Origin: Bacteroidales bacterium
GTDB taxonomy: Bacteria; Bacteroidota; Bacteroidia; Bacteroidales; PUMT01
Assembly (NCBI GenBank): GCA_007133565.1
Contig: SLMM01000099.1
Location: forward strand, 1-51,492
Length of the DNA: 51,492 nt
Direction: 5' to 3'
A model generated the notes under the pieces. The model had not been told where the DNA came from. It made no database searches and saw only the letters and a list, made by a program, of their open reading frames with translations. Made by a program: the position numbers and the translations under genes. How positions within the stretch are numbered: position 1 is the stretch's first letter; each line of letters opens with the position of its first letter. Shown here one piece after another: positions 27,000 to 35,822 of the stretch.

Positions 27000-27803
27000 A
27001 TGAAGCTTTTTTACAGAAAGACCGGATCGGGCAGGCCAATGATTATAATGCACGGTCTCTATGGTTCTTCTGACAACTGGATGGGAGTAGCCAAATTGCT
27101 GTCGGACAGGTTTGAGGTATGGCTGCCTGACCTGCGTAATCATGGGAGGTCGCCCCACGATGACAACCAAAACTATGAGTTGATGCGTGATGACATAAGG
27201 CAGATGATGGATGACACCGGACTCGAAAGGGCGGTTTTACTGGGTCATTCGATGGGGGGTAAGGTAGCTATGTGTTTTGCCCAGCATCATCCCGACCGTA
27301 TTGAGAAGATTATTGTTGCCGATATTGCACCGAAATCATATAAAGATCTTTACAGGGAAGAATCACCCAATCACCGTGATATCCTGTATTCTATGAAGAA
27401 TGCCGGACTGAGCATTGCAAAAACGCGCAGGGATATTGACAACATATTGGAGGATACCATTAAGTCACGCAGAGTCAGGAGTTTTCTGATGAAAAATCTT
27501 GACAGGAGAGATGATGGCAGCTATCGCTGGACTCTTAATCTGGATGTGCTCATAAGAGAACTCGATAATATCATGGATGGGGTGAACACCAATTGTTTTG
27601 ATCCTGCCTTTCCCCTTACCGGCTTTCCTGCCCTGTTCATAAGGGGTGAGAAATCACCGTATATTAATGATGAGGATATTGAGACAATCGAAAGAATATT
27701 CCCCGGCGCACAACTAGTTACTATAGAGGGAGCAGGCCACTGGCTGCATGCCGAAAAACCCGGGGAATTTGCAGATGCTGTCAGGACGTTTGCCGGCAGA
27801 TAA
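27000..27803 (+). CDS. Alpha/beta-fold hydrolase (esterase, YbfF-like)
   Basis: A 267-residue cytoplasmic hydrolase. Visible parts of the catalytic machinery: oxyanion HGLYGSSDNW, nucleophile elbow GHSMGG (serine), a late acidic segment after FIRGEKSPYI, and histidine in GAGHWLHAEKP. It resembles YbfF-type acyl-CoA/ester hydrolases. The frame is open to a TTG at 26964; the ATG at 27000 is preceded by a purine-rich gggag and gives a normal start. The natural substrate cannot be read from sequence. Confidence 0.85.
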   Translation: MKLFYRKTGSGRPMIIMHGLYGSSDNWMGVAKLLSDRFEVWLPDLRNHGRSPHDDNQNYELMRDDIRQMMDDTGLERAVLLGHSMGGKVAMCFAQHHPDRIEKIIVADIAPKSYKDLYREESPNHRDILYSMKNAGLSIAKTRRDIDNILEDTIKSRRVRSFLMKNLDRRDDGSYRWTLNLDVLIRELDNIMDGVNTNCFDPAFPLTGFPALFIRGEKSPYINDEDIETIERIFPGAQLVTIEGAGHWLHAEKPGEFADAVRTFAGR

Positions 27804-27824
27804 CGATGAACTCTTTCTCCTTTC

Positions 27825-28445
27825 TTAGATGCCGGGGCTGCTCAGGCTGTTAAGGATTATTCCTGTAAGGATATTTATCCCCACCTTGTTATTGCCTCCC
27901 TGGGGTATAATTATATCTGCATAGCGTTTTGTAGGCTCGATGAACTGAAGGTGCATCGGTTTAACAGTCTTGTGATACCTTTCGAGTACTTTATCAACTG
28001 ACCTGCCCCGTTCGCTTATATCGCGCGATATGACCCGGGACAACCTGTCGTCGGCATCAGCGTCGACATAAACCTTTATGTCCATCAGTTCTCTGAGCAA
28101 CTTATTGGTGAGGATGAGGATGCCCTCAATAATAATAACTTTCCTTGGCTCTATTTCAATAGTTTCGTCAGACCGGGTACAGGTAAGGTATGAGTAGACC
28201 GGTTGTCTGATTGTTCTGCTTTCCTTCAGCATTCTGACATGTTTTATCAGCAGGCTGAATTCAAGTGCCCTTGGGTGGTCAAAGTTTATCTCCTGCCTCT
28301 CCTGGAGAGGGAGATGTGAATTGTCACGGTAATAGGAATCCTGGGGTATCAGCACAACCTCGCTTTGGGGAAGCCGTTCCATCACCTTCCTGACAACGGT
28401 GGTTTTACCAGAACCTGATCCGCCGGCAATACCGACAATAAGCAT
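27825..28445 (-). CDS. udk: Uridine kinase
   Basis: A 206-residue P-loop kinase of pyrimidine salvage that phosphorylates uridine and cytidine. P-loop GIAGGSGSGKTT is near the N-terminus, then PQDSYYRDNS, FDHPRALE, and VIIIEGILIL with the Walker-B-like segment; RDISERGRSVDKVLERY is the lid. The open frame reaches 28496, but the ATG at 28445 places the P-loop at the usual distance. Convergent with the hydrolase; the region to manA (28446-28613) is AT-rich with no gene. Confidence 0.93.
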   Translation of the reverse strand: MLIVGIAGGSGSGKTTVVRKVMERLPQSEVVLIPQDSYYRDNSHLPLQERQEINFDHPRALEFSLLIKHVRMLKESRTIRQPVYSYLTCTRSDETIEIEPRKVIIIEGILILTNKLLRELMDIKVYVDADADDRLSRVISRDISERGRSVDKVLERYHKTVKPMHLQFIEPTKRYADIIIPQGGNNKVGINILTGIILNSLSSPGI

Positions 28446-28613
28446 ATCAGTCTGTTTTAATAATAAATTATTACTAATTTTAACCCCTGAACGCATCAGG
28501 TATTAAAGGAAACAGCCAAAAAGTCCCTTTTTTTCCGGCCGGCTGTTCAAAAAATATTATCTGCCGCTTTTGCGCGACCAAATTAGTTTTTTTTTCGCAA
28601 ACAGAGTTGATAC

Positions 28614-29603
28614 ATGCGCACATTATATCCTTTGAAGTTCAGCCCTATCCCCCGTGAGATGATATGGGGGGGAAACCGACTGCATGAAATGTTTAACAAG
28701 AATTTTCCAGGGGAGGTCAGGATTGGGGAAAGCTGGGAAATTTCAGGCTACAAGGGTAAATTGTCGGTTGTTGCCAACGGCCACCTGAAGGGCAACAATA
28801 TTGAGGAACTGATCGGGGTTTACATGGGCGACCTTGTAGGGGAGAAGGTGTTCGACAGTTACGGGGTTGAATTCCCGCTGCTGATAAAGCTTATTGATAG
28901 CAATGAAAACCTCTCTGTCCAGGTGCATCCGGACGATGAACTGGCGGCACTGAGGCATAATGAGCGCGGCAAAACCGAGATGTGGTATGTTCTGCATGCT
29001 GAACAGGGAGCTGAGTTGATATCAGGCTTCAACAGGGAGGTTACTCGAGAGCTGTTCCTTGAAAAGCTGGAAAGAGGAAAGTTGGCCGAGATACTTAATT
29101 TTGAGAAAGTGATGCCCGGAGATGTTTTTTTCATGCCTGCCGGGAGGGTGCATGCCATATGCAAAGGCATAGTCCTTGCCGAGATACAGCAGACATCCGA
29201 TCTTACTTATCGGATATATGACTGGGGCAGGGTTGATAAACAGGGCATACCCAGGGATCTCCACATTGATCTTGCCCTCGATGCTATTGACTACTCATGG
29301 CACAGGGATTACAAGACAGTTGCCCCCACTTTGGAGGGTTCGCCGGCACTGCTTGCTGACTGTCCGTGGTTCACTACCCAGCGCCTTGCATTCAGCCGCC
29401 GGCTTGTAAGAGATTACAGCCTGCTTGACTCTTTTGTGATCCATATTTGTACAAAAGGAGAATATTCTCTTTATTATTACAATGAAAAAGATAAAATCAC
29501 GGTATCTGCTGGCGAAACCGTTCTGATACCCGCTATGCTCGATGAACTGGTACTCGGTTGCAGCGGCAATGCAGAAATACTTGAAGTCTATATTAAGAGT
29601 TGA
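28614..29603 (+). CDS. manA: Mannose-6-phosphate isomerase, class I
   Basis: A 329-residue cupin enzyme interconverting mannose 6-phosphate and fructose 6-phosphate, supplying GDP-sugars and using mannose. Zinc ligands are visible in SVQVHPDDE (Gln and His), GKTEMWYVL (Glu) and GRVHAICKG (His). EIQQTSDLTYRIYDW is also typical. Length matches the short bacterial class I form. engB follows after 18 bases, so the two are probably co-transcribed. Confidence 0.94.
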   Translation: MRTLYPLKFSPIPREMIWGGNRLHEMFNKNFPGEVRIGESWEISGYKGKLSVVANGHLKGNNIEELIGVYMGDLVGEKVFDSYGVEFPLLIKLIDSNENLSVQVHPDDELAALRHNERGKTEMWYVLHAEQGAELISGFNREVTRELFLEKLERGKLAEILNFEKVMPGDVFFMPAGRVHAICKGIVLAEIQQTSDLTYRIYDWGRVDKQGIPRDLHIDLALDAIDYSWHRDYKTVAPTLEGSPALLADCPWFTTQRLAFSRRLVRDYSLLDSFVIHICTKGEYSLYYYNEKDKITVSAGETVLIPAMLDELVLGCSGNAEILEVYIKS

Positions 29604-29621
29604 CCGGAAGGTGCCCCGGAT

Positions 29622-30221
29622 ATGATTATAAAAAGTGCAGAGTTCGTAAAAAGTTCGGCCACAGCAGCTGATTGTCCCCCACCCGGACTTCCTGAATATG
29701 CCTTTACTGGCAGGTCAAATGTCGGGAAATCTTCACTTATCAATATGCTCACCGGTCACAGAAAGCTTGCCAAGACCTCCTCTACTCCTGGAAAAACAAA
29801 GCTGGTAAACCATTTCATTATTAACAACCAGTGGTACCTGGCCGACCTGCCGGGATACGGTTATGCAAAGACTTCACGCCGCGAGAGAAAGGGGTTCGGA
29901 AAACTTATAGAAGATTATATCAATATTCGCAGGAACCTTGTTTCTTTATTTGTGCTTGTCGATGCAAGGCATGAACCACTGGCCTCCGACATATCTTTCA
30001 TCAATAACCTGGGCCACAAGGGTGTCCCGTTTACAATTGTTTTTACCAAATGCGATAAATTATCGGGAAATGCACTGAACAAGAACATGATTGTATATGA
30101 GAAATTCCTGAAAAGGGACTGGGAGACTTTGCCTCCGTTATTTTTTACTTCGGCAATCGACCATAGGGGGAAAAATGATATCCTGGAATATATTGTTAAA
30201 AATTTGCCAATTATGTTTTAA
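29622..30221 (+). CDS. engB: Ribosome biogenesis GTP-binding protein YihA/YsxC
   Basis: A 199-residue GTPase needed for large-subunit assembly. G motifs in order: GRSNVGKSSL (G1), STPGKT (G2), DLPGYGYAK (G3), TKCDK (G4) and TSA (G5). Length is normal. It is followed after 38 bases by prs. Confidence 0.96.
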   Translation: MIIKSAEFVKSSATAADCPPPGLPEYAFTGRSNVGKSSLINMLTGHRKLAKTSSTPGKTKLVNHFIINNQWYLADLPGYGYAKTSRRERKGFGKLIEDYINIRRNLVSLFVLVDARHEPLASDISFINNLGHKGVPFTIVFTKCDKLSGNALNKNMIVYEKFLKRDWETLPPLFFTSAIDHRGKNDILEYIVKNLPIMF

Positions 30222-30259
30222 TTTGCACCTTGATATTAAAATTTAACCATTATAACTAC

Positions 30260-31198
30260 ATGCCCGATAAAGCTCCCATAAAATTCTTTTCAGGCAAGTC
30301 ATCCATGTACCTTGCCGGAGAAATTGCCAGGAATTACGGTATGGAACTTGGCAAATCATCAGTAATAGAGTTCAGTGACGGCGAATTCCAGCCCTGTTTT
30401 GATGAATCGGTCAGAGGGTGCGTCGTGTTCATAATACAATCGACTTTTCCGCCTACTGACAATCTTTTTGAGCTGCTCCTTATGATTGATGCCGCAAAAA
30501 GGGCCTCGGCCTACAAGGTGGTGGCAGTTGTGCCATATCTGGGTTTTGCCAGACAGGACAGGAAGGACAAGCCAAGGGTGTCCATTGGCGCAAAGCTCGT
30601 TGCCGACCTGCTCTCCAAGGCCGGGGTGTCAAGAGTAATGACAATGGACCTGCATGCTGACCAGATACAGGGATTCTTTGATATACCGGTAGACCATCTT
30701 TATGCATCTGCAATTTTTGTTCCTCATATCAAGAAAATGGGTCTCGACAACCTGGTGATTGCAGCTCCCGACATGGGAGGGACCAAAAGGGCAAATGCCT
30801 ATTCCCGGTTTCTCAATTCGGAGATGGTGATATGTTACAAGCTCAGGAAAAAGGCAAACTTTGTTGATGAGATAACGATAATCGGCGATGTTACTGATAA
30901 GAATGTAGTTATTGTTGATGATATGATAGATACGGCGGGGACTATGCTCCTGGCCGCCGACCTGATGATTCAAAACGGGGCCAGATCAGTGCGGGCAGTG
31001 GCAACACACCCGGTATTGTCAGGCCGGGCGGTTGAAAGGATAGAAAATTCTGATATAAGCGAGGTAGTAGTTACCGATACTATCCCTCTGAAAAACAAAT
31101 CTGACAAGATAACCGTCCTTTCAGTAGCCGGGCTGTTTGCCGAGGTAATTGACAAAGTTTACAATTACCAGTCAATCAGTTCCACTTTTATCGTCTAA
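30260..31198 (+). CDS. prs: Ribose-phosphate pyrophosphokinase
   Basis: A 312-residue cytoplasmic enzyme making PRPP from ribose 5-phosphate and ATP for nucleotide, His and Trp synthesis. Motifs: FSDGEFQPCFDESVRG, the ATP loop region YLGFARQDRK, DLHADQIQGFFDIPVDHLYA, and the PRPP loop VVIVDDMIDTAGTM. The frame is open to a TTG at 30230; the ATG at 30260 (MPDKAPIKFF) gives the expected length. Confidence 0.96.
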   Translation: MPDKAPIKFFSGKSSMYLAGEIARNYGMELGKSSVIEFSDGEFQPCFDESVRGCVVFIIQSTFPPTDNLFELLLMIDAAKRASAYKVVAVVPYLGFARQDRKDKPRVSIGAKLVADLLSKAGVSRVMTMDLHADQIQGFFDIPVDHLYASAIFVPHIKKMGLDNLVIAAPDMGGTKRANAYSRFLNSEMVICYKLRKKANFVDEITIIGDVTDKNVVIVDDMIDTAGTMLLAADLMIQNGARSVRAVATHPVLSGRAVERIENSDISEVVVTDTIPLKNKSDKITVLSVAGLFAEVIDKVYNYQSISSTFIV

Positions 31199-31204
31199 GT
31201 TTAC

Positions 31205-31212
31205 TATATTTG
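31205..31212 (+). promoter_or_regulatory. Probable -7 element of the rplY promoter
   Basis: TATATTTG is an exact TAnnTTTG, 7 bases after the prs stop codon. It would start a transcript near 31219 with a leader of about 100 bases before rplY. Confidence 0.5.
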
Positions 31213-31321
31213 CACCTCCAAAATTTACAGACAATGGTGTGATGGAGTACCGGGCGGGCGTAACCTGCGCACTTTCACCGGAACTAAGTAGCACCCATTA
31301 TTAACAGTTAATCATTTATTG
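31213..31321 (+). promoter_or_regulatory. Possible structured leader of rplY
   Basis: Pairings found by hand: ggtg (31236-31239) with cacc (31292-31295), and agtaccgg (31246-31253) with ccggaact (31278-31285, one mismatch), nested in order. The leader ends in an AT-rich stretch before the ATG. A folded leader before a ribosomal protein gene could be a regulatory site; this is a hypothesis, and no known RNA family was recognised. Confidence 0.3.
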
Positions 31322-31999
31322 ATGAAGTTGCTAGAAATTAAGTGCAGCAAGCGTGATGCTGTAGGTAAGAAAGATTCAAGAAAACTCAGAAGGCAGGGTA
31401 GTGTGCCGTGCGTTTTGTATGGCGGAGACGGGAACATTCACTTTACGGCTCCCGAAAACGATTTTCGTCACCTGGTATATAGTCCCAGTGTCTATCTATT
31501 AAAGCTTGACATTGGGGGGGAGGTATATGATGCAATTTTGCAGGATATCCAGTTCCACCCGGTAACAGACAGGGTTCTGCATATGGATTTTTACCAGGTT
31601 TATGAGGACAAGCCGGTTTCTATAGATATACCAGTTCAGCTCAACGGCGTACCCGAGGGTGTCAAGCAGGGTGGAAAGCTTGCACTTGAAGCCCGCAGGC
31701 TTAAGGTGCGTTCGTTGCCAGGCAATCTGCCTGACATTCTGCATGTTGATGTTACCGGGATAGGCCTCGGTAAATCAATTAAAGTGGGCGAGCTCGGGTT
31801 TGACGGACTTGAAATGCTGGATTCACCCAACCTGGTGGTTGCTTCGGTTAAGCTTACAAGGGCTTCCCGCGGCATGACACCTGAAGAAGAAGAGGCTGAA
31901 GCCGAGGCTGAAGCCGCGGCGGAAGGTGAAGGAGAGGGTGAAAAGCCTGAAGGCGAGGGGCAGGAAGAGGCCAGTGGTGATGCCGGGGCTGAAAGCTGA
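31322..31999 (+). CDS. rplY: 50S ribosomal protein L25 (TL5/CTC form)
   Basis: A 225-residue two-domain L25. The N-terminal 5S rRNA-binding domain (about 1-92) shows KKDSRKLRRQGSVPCVLYGG and HPVTDRVLHMDFYQV; the C-terminal TL5 domain (about 98-185) is the stress protein CTC-type extension. The last 40 residues are almost all Glu, Ala and Gly, an acidic tail frequent in Bacteroidota. The ATG at 31322 follows an in-frame TTG at 31319. pth follows 25 bases on, a neighbour pair widely conserved in bacteria. Confidence 0.95.
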   Translation: MKLLEIKCSKRDAVGKKDSRKLRRQGSVPCVLYGGDGNIHFTAPENDFRHLVYSPSVYLLKLDIGGEVYDAILQDIQFHPVTDRVLHMDFYQVYEDKPVSIDIPVQLNGVPEGVKQGGKLALEARRLKVRSLPGNLPDILHVDVTGIGLGKSIKVGELGFDGLEMLDSPNLVVASVKLTRASRGMTPEEEEAEAEAEAAAEGEGEGEKPEGEGQEEASGDAGAES

Positions 32000-32024
32000 T
32001 GACTTGACATTTTAACAGGTGCCT

Positions 32025-32588
32025 ATGAAGTACCTTATTGCCGGACTGGGTAATTTTGGCGAAAAGTATGCCAACACCCGGCATAATATAGGTTTTATGG
32101 TATTGGATACTCTTGCCCGGGTATCCAATATTTCTTTTGAGGACAGGCGGTACGGGTTTGTGGCCAGCCACAAATACAGGGGACGGATTTGCGTGCTTCT
32201 TAAACCTGCTACTTATGTTAACCTGAGTGGACGCGCAGTTAATTACTGGCTGCAGAAGGAGAAGATACCTGTAGAAAACCTCTTTGTGATAGTTGATGAT
32301 CTTGCACTGCCATTTGGAACGATAAGAATCAGGGCAAGGGGTGGTGACGGGGGACATAACGGCCTTTTCAATATTAACCAGGTTCTGGGCAGGCAGGATT
32401 ATCCGAGGCTCCGTTTCGGGATAGGCGGTGAATACCTTAGTGGCTCCCAGGTTGATTATGTGCTTGGTGAGCTGGATGAGGAGGAGAAGGAGATTCTGCC
32501 CGGGCGTATTGAAAAAGTTATAGATGCTATTCACAGCTACGTAACTGTGGGTATTGAACGCACAATGAATATGTACAATAACAGGTAG
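32025..32588 (+). CDS. pth: Peptidyl-tRNA hydrolase
   Basis: A 187-residue enzyme that frees tRNA from prematurely released peptidyl-tRNA. Motifs: GLGNFGEKYANTRHNIGFM with the catalytic histidine, KPATYVNLSG, VDDLALPFGTIRIR and GGDGGHNGL. A GTG at 32019 is in frame, but the ATG at 32025 fits MKYLIAGLGN, the usual start. It lies between rplY and hslR, all in translation. Confidence 0.96.
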   Translation: MKYLIAGLGNFGEKYANTRHNIGFMVLDTLARVSNISFEDRRYGFVASHKYRGRICVLLKPATYVNLSGRAVNYWLQKEKIPVENLFVIVDDLALPFGTIRIRARGGDGGHNGLFNINQVLGRQDYPRLRFGIGGEYLSGSQVDYVLGELDEEEKEILPGRIEKVIDAIHSYVTVGIERTMNMYNNR

Positions 32589-32641
32589 AGAATGGCTGCC
32601 ATCATGCGGTGATCTTAAAGTAACAGGATCAAACAGCGGCT

Positions 32642-33040
32642 ATGGTAAAGAGTGATGCAGAAGCAGAAGGTGTAAGGGTTGATAAATGGTTGTGGGCAGT
32701 AAGGCTTTTCAAGACACGCAGCCTTGCAACCGAAGCCTGCCGCAGGGGCAGGGTAACAATTGACGATGTACCCGCCAAGCCCTCCCGGATAGTCAGGGAA
32801 GGTGATGTGCTGATGCTGAGACGGGCTCCTGCTGTATTCACCTACAGGGTGAGAAAACTGGTTGAGAAGAGACAGCCGGCAAAGCTTGTTGAAAGTTACC
32901 TGGAGGATCTGACCCCGGAAGAGGAAAAGGAGAAGTCAATGCACCGGAACCTGGTGATATTTGCCCGCAGGGACAGGGGAGCCGGCCGTCCCACAAAAAA
33001 AGAGCGGAGGATAATCGATAAGCTGACCGGCAACACCTGA
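32642..33040 (+). CDS. hslR: S4-domain RNA-binding protein, Hsp15-like
   Basis: A 132-residue basic protein. The S4 RNA-binding motif VRVDKWLWAVRLFKTRSLATE starts at about residue 11. The C-terminal helix is highly charged (GRPTKKERRIIDKL). Hsp15 binds free 50S subunits carrying a nascent chain and helps recycle stalled ribosomes, fitting its place after pth. Converges on the DUF2279 gene. Confidence 0.9.
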   Translation: MVKSDAEAEGVRVDKWLWAVRLFKTRSLATEACRRGRVTIDDVPAKPSRIVREGDVLMLRRAPAVFTYRVRKLVEKRQPAKLVESYLEDLTPEEEKEKSMHRNLVIFARRDRGAGRPTKKERRIIDKLTGNT

Positions 33041-33094
33041 CCGGCAACATGCCCCCGCAGCTATGGAAGGATGCCTGTTTGTCAGTTCGTTATA

Positions 33095-34027
33095 TCAAAA
33101 GAAAAGCAGATGGAACCTTATTCCGTTAATCCGGTTGAATTCAACTGCGGGAGAGGGAACCTTCAAAAAGTTTAACGAACTGAGCACCCTGTTAACGAAT
33201 GCCGACCCGGTATCAATTTCTGACAGGTCGATATCAGGGGCGATATAGAATTGCCTGTATCTTTCGTAATGAGGTAGTTCGCGTCCGCCGGCTGATGCAG
33301 GGTTCGAATATCCTCCCAGCATGCCATATGCGCCGTAGCCAAAAGCGATGCTGAGCCATCCGGGTAATAATGATTCTCTGCTGAATGCTGAAGGATTGAC
33401 TGATATCCAATGTGTTTGCCCGTTGTAGTCTTTCAACATTTTTTCGGGAAGATTGCTGCCTAATGCATCCGGCCTGTATTGAGCCAGTCCGCTCTCATGG
33501 TATGAATATTTCATTCTGGCTGCCTGCCGGTTAAGCAGCAATTCCTGGGAAACGGCAAGAGCCGCACCTGCCAGGTTAAATGCCATGTCGGGTACTGAGA
33601 AGCCCCACTCTTCAGAGAAGCCGTCGAGTATCTCAATTGCCGAAAGGAAGGCCGGTCCGTACATGCCACCTGCCCATGCTGCTCTTCTGTTGTCCATCCC
33701 CGCTTGCTTCATAAGATGTATTCCGGCCAGACTGAGTGTGTAGGATGAGAGCAGGTGCCCTGTCTTGTCCATATCGTACCACTGCCCCATATCATTGTAA
33801 AAATGGAACGAAGAGCGGGGGTAGTGTTTGTACCATGCCTCATTCAACAGAACCAGTCCCCCTCCCCAGGTCAGGGCAGTGGCGGTCAGGGTAACACACA
33901 GCCGTCTTTTGTCGATATTGCCTTCAGGAATAGTGTCGGCCAGGGCAAATGCCTCTGCTGTTACCAGCAGGGCAAGGGCAATTGCCATAAATGGGTTTAC
34001 CCCTTTCGGGGATGGTGTCAGAGCCAT
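33095..34027 (-). CDS. DUF2279 (YfiM-like) exported protein
   Basis: A 310-residue protein with a signal segment at about 12-30. The DUF2279 core (WYDMDKTGHLLSSYTLS, AAWAGGMYGPAFLSAIEILDGFSEEWGFSVPDMAFNLAGAAL) contains a conserved DKxGH and an ExxDGFSxEWGFS segment, probably membrane-associated. A second part (about 190-290) ends LNFLKVPSPAVEFNRI. It is the third gene of an operon with DCC and DUF3078 proteins (21 bases after DUF3078). Function unknown. Confidence 0.78.
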   Translation of the reverse strand: MALTPSPKGVNPFMAIALALLVTAEAFALADTIPEGNIDKRRLCVTLTATALTWGGGLVLLNEAWYKHYPRSSFHFYNDMGQWYDMDKTGHLLSSYTLSLAGIHLMKQAGMDNRRAAWAGGMYGPAFLSAIEILDGFSEEWGFSVPDMAFNLAGAALAVSQELLLNRQAARMKYSYHESGLAQYRPDALGSNLPEKMLKDYNGQTHWISVNPSAFSRESLLPGWLSIAFGYGAYGMLGGYSNPASAGGRELPHYERYRQFYIAPDIDLSEIDTGSAFVNRVLSSLNFLKVPSPAVEFNRINGIRFHLLFF

Positions 34028-34048
34028 TTACAGGTTGTATTAAAGCGA

Positions 34049-35233
34049 TCAGAACCTGTATGAAAAACCAAGCCCGAATACCTGCTTCAATTGCAGTCTG
34101 GGCCCGATCTCGGTGCCGTCGGGAAGCCTTACCTTGACGTTTTCATCATACATCATCTGCATTAGTAGATTGGCAGCTATGAAACGGGTTATCTGCATGT
34201 TGATCCTGATCTCTGCGTTTACATCAAAGTTCTGGGGTTTATCCAGGTAGTTGGAGAAAAGTTCAAGTCTGGAGTTGACCGAAATATTCTCCATGAGTGT
34301 AGCCCTGAACTGTACCCTTATAAAACCTCCGAATTCGTACCTTTTGGTTTTCCCTTCCTCTACGCCAAACGATCCATCCAGGTCCTCGTCATAAAGATAA
34401 ACTATCCTTCCCGCCAGAGGTGACAGGTAAAAAGTAAGATACTCGTCAAACCTGTGGTTCATCCCGACTGACAAATTCAGGTAGCCGGGAGCCATGAAGT
34501 TTGATATTTTCAGGGTGTCGCCCGGAGCTTTGTATCCCGGTGCCATCTGGGTCCTGAAGTTGAGGAGTGTGCTATACGACCATGTTTCAGAGGCTTTTCT
34601 GCCAAATTTGGTAGAAAAATCTATCTTGTCATCGCTCTTGACCGTTCGCCGGTGTTCCTGGTTTATCAGGCCGTACCCGATGTCCAGGGAGTTTTCCCAT
34701 GTAAACCTGTCATCGGGGGTTTCATAATTCAGAAATGCATTGAAATATGACGTAAATGAAACCGAATTTTGTCCGCCTGCCGACCAGTTGGACAGGGATA
34801 TCTGAGAGAAACTGAGTGCGGTATGGACGCCTTTCGACCAGTAAGATGGTTCGGGCTCCTTTTCCTCTTCAGTTAAATCTTCTTTTGCTTCTGCAACATC
34901 GATTGTGTCGTTTGCCTGCAGGGTGTCAGTGGCCTGCAGGGTATCGTTGACCTGAATTGTGTCGTTTGCCTGCAGGGTGTCAGTGGCCTGCAGGGTATCG
35001 TTGACCTGAATTGTGTCGTTTGCCTGCAGGGTATCGGTGGCCTGAAGTGTATCGTTGACCTGAATTGTGTCGTTTGCCTGCAGGGTATCGGTGGCCTGAA
35101 GTGTATCGTTGACCTGAATTGTGTCGTAAAGCCTGAAGGGTGCCGTTTCTGCAGCACCGGCGACACCCCTGAAGTCTTTTGCCGTTACTGTTATCACCAA
35201 AGTGATTGATAGGATCAGGAATATTCTGCGCAT
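34049..35233 (-). CDS. DUF3078 family outer-membrane protein with N-terminal tandem repeats
   Basis: A 394-residue exported protein. Signal peptide at about 1-18. Residues 39-110 are four identical 18-residue repeats built from six-residue units of the form LQANDT, LQATDT and IQVNDT. An acidic linker follows (about 111-130). The DUF3078 barrel begins at WSKGVHTALSFSQISLSNWS and ends LGFSYRF with a terminal phenylalanine typical of outer-membrane barrels. The repeats probably form an extended periplasmic or surface linker rich in Asp and Thr. The gene is 11 bases after the DCC gene and 21 before DUF2279. Function unknown. Confidence 0.82.
   Translation of the reverse strand: MRRIFLILSITLVITVTAKDFRGVAGAAETAPFRLYDTIQVNDTLQATDTLQANDTIQVNDTLQATDTLQANDTIQVNDTLQATDTLQANDTIQVNDTLQATDTLQANDTIDVAEAKEDLTEEEKEPEPSYWSKGVHTALSFSQISLSNWSAGGQNSVSFTSYFNAFLNYETPDDRFTWENSLDIGYGLINQEHRRTVKSDDKIDFSTKFGRKASETWSYSTLLNFRTQMAPGYKAPGDTLKISNFMAPGYLNLSVGMNHRFDEYLTFYLSPLAGRIVYLYDEDLDGSFGVEEGKTKRYEFGGFIRVQFRATLMENISVNSRLELFSNYLDKPQNFDVNAEIRINMQITRFIAANLLMQMMYDENVKVRLPDGTEIGPRLQLKQVFGLGFSYRF
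34904..35119 (-). repeat. Four tandem 54-bp in-frame repeats
   Basis: Four units of 54 bases, each coding the same 18 residues (I39 to T110 of the DUF3078 protein). At the DNA level the two promoter-proximal units share one set of silent bases (gtatcggtggcctgaag on the plus strand) and the two distal units another (gtgtcagtggcctgcag), an AABB order that indicates recent pairwise duplication. Confidence 0.92.
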
Positions 35234-35244
35234 AGGTTAATCAG

Positions 35245-35676
35245 TTAAACATTAATAGCGGGTATTGTGTCTGTGAATTTTTCCCTGATGCTTTCATCAG
35301 GAACGGGGCACCTGTCATACCTGCCAAACCATTTGTATCTTCTTCTGGCGACAAATTTATAAAAAAAGTCCCGAACAGGTGCGGGTATTACAATAAGCAG
35401 GTACAGCAACGGCCAACCACCTGAAAGCCTTCGCATGATCCTGAGGACGGCTGTGGACCTGTACCATGCTTTACCGTTTTCAATAAGTATTACGCTCTCA
35501 TTCTCTTCAGTGTCACCAGGCATCCCCAGCCCGGCTGTTACAGGAATATCCTGCAGTGAAGTAAACCTGAAGAGGTCCTTTTTGTCTTTTCGGATAATAA
35601 AATCTACTGTCCCTGAGCATAATACACAGTGGCCGTCATACACGACATAAAGTTTGGATCGGTTATTAACGGGCAT
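35245..35676 (-). CDS. DCC family thiol-disulfide oxidoreductase-like protein
   Basis: A 143-residue protein of the DCC (DUF393) family. It shows the name-giving motif YDGHCVLCSGTVDFIIRKD at about 11-29 with both cysteines (CVLC) and the later segment GWPLLYLLIVIPAPVRDFFYKFVARRRYKWFGR. The family has a thioredoxin-like fold and is proposed, not proven, to act in thiol redox reactions. It heads the DCC / DUF3078 / DUF2279 operon. Confidence 0.88.
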   Translation of the reverse strand: MPVNNRSKLYVVYDGHCVLCSGTVDFIIRKDKKDLFRFTSLQDIPVTAGLGMPGDTEENESVILIENGKAWYRSTAVLRIMRRLSGGWPLLYLLIVIPAPVRDFFYKFVARRRYKWFGRYDRCPVPDESIREKFTDTIPAINV

Positions 35677-35822
35677 CGATATCAGAGTTTAAAGCATTTG
35701 TAAAAATAACAGCCTGATTGGTTTTTCTCAAATAATGTTTATCTTGCCCTTTCGGACAAAAATAATGCCATGGTCTCCGGGCAAACATAATTGCTGTTTG
35801 CAGCGGCCCGAAGATTATCCTG

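Noticed and set aside
27000-27803. MenH-type enzyme of menaquinone synthesis
   Set aside because: Only general alpha/beta hydrolase motifs are visible and no men genes are nearby, so a specific role was not assigned.
34904-35119. CRISPR-like repeat array
   Set aside because: Units are directly adjacent with no unique spacers and are in frame in a coding gene.
34873-35166. A 97-codon reading frame within the DUF3078 gene with its own repeats
   Set aside because: It is an out-of-frame shadow of the 54-bp repeats on the same strand; the main frame has a signal peptide and a clear barrel domain.
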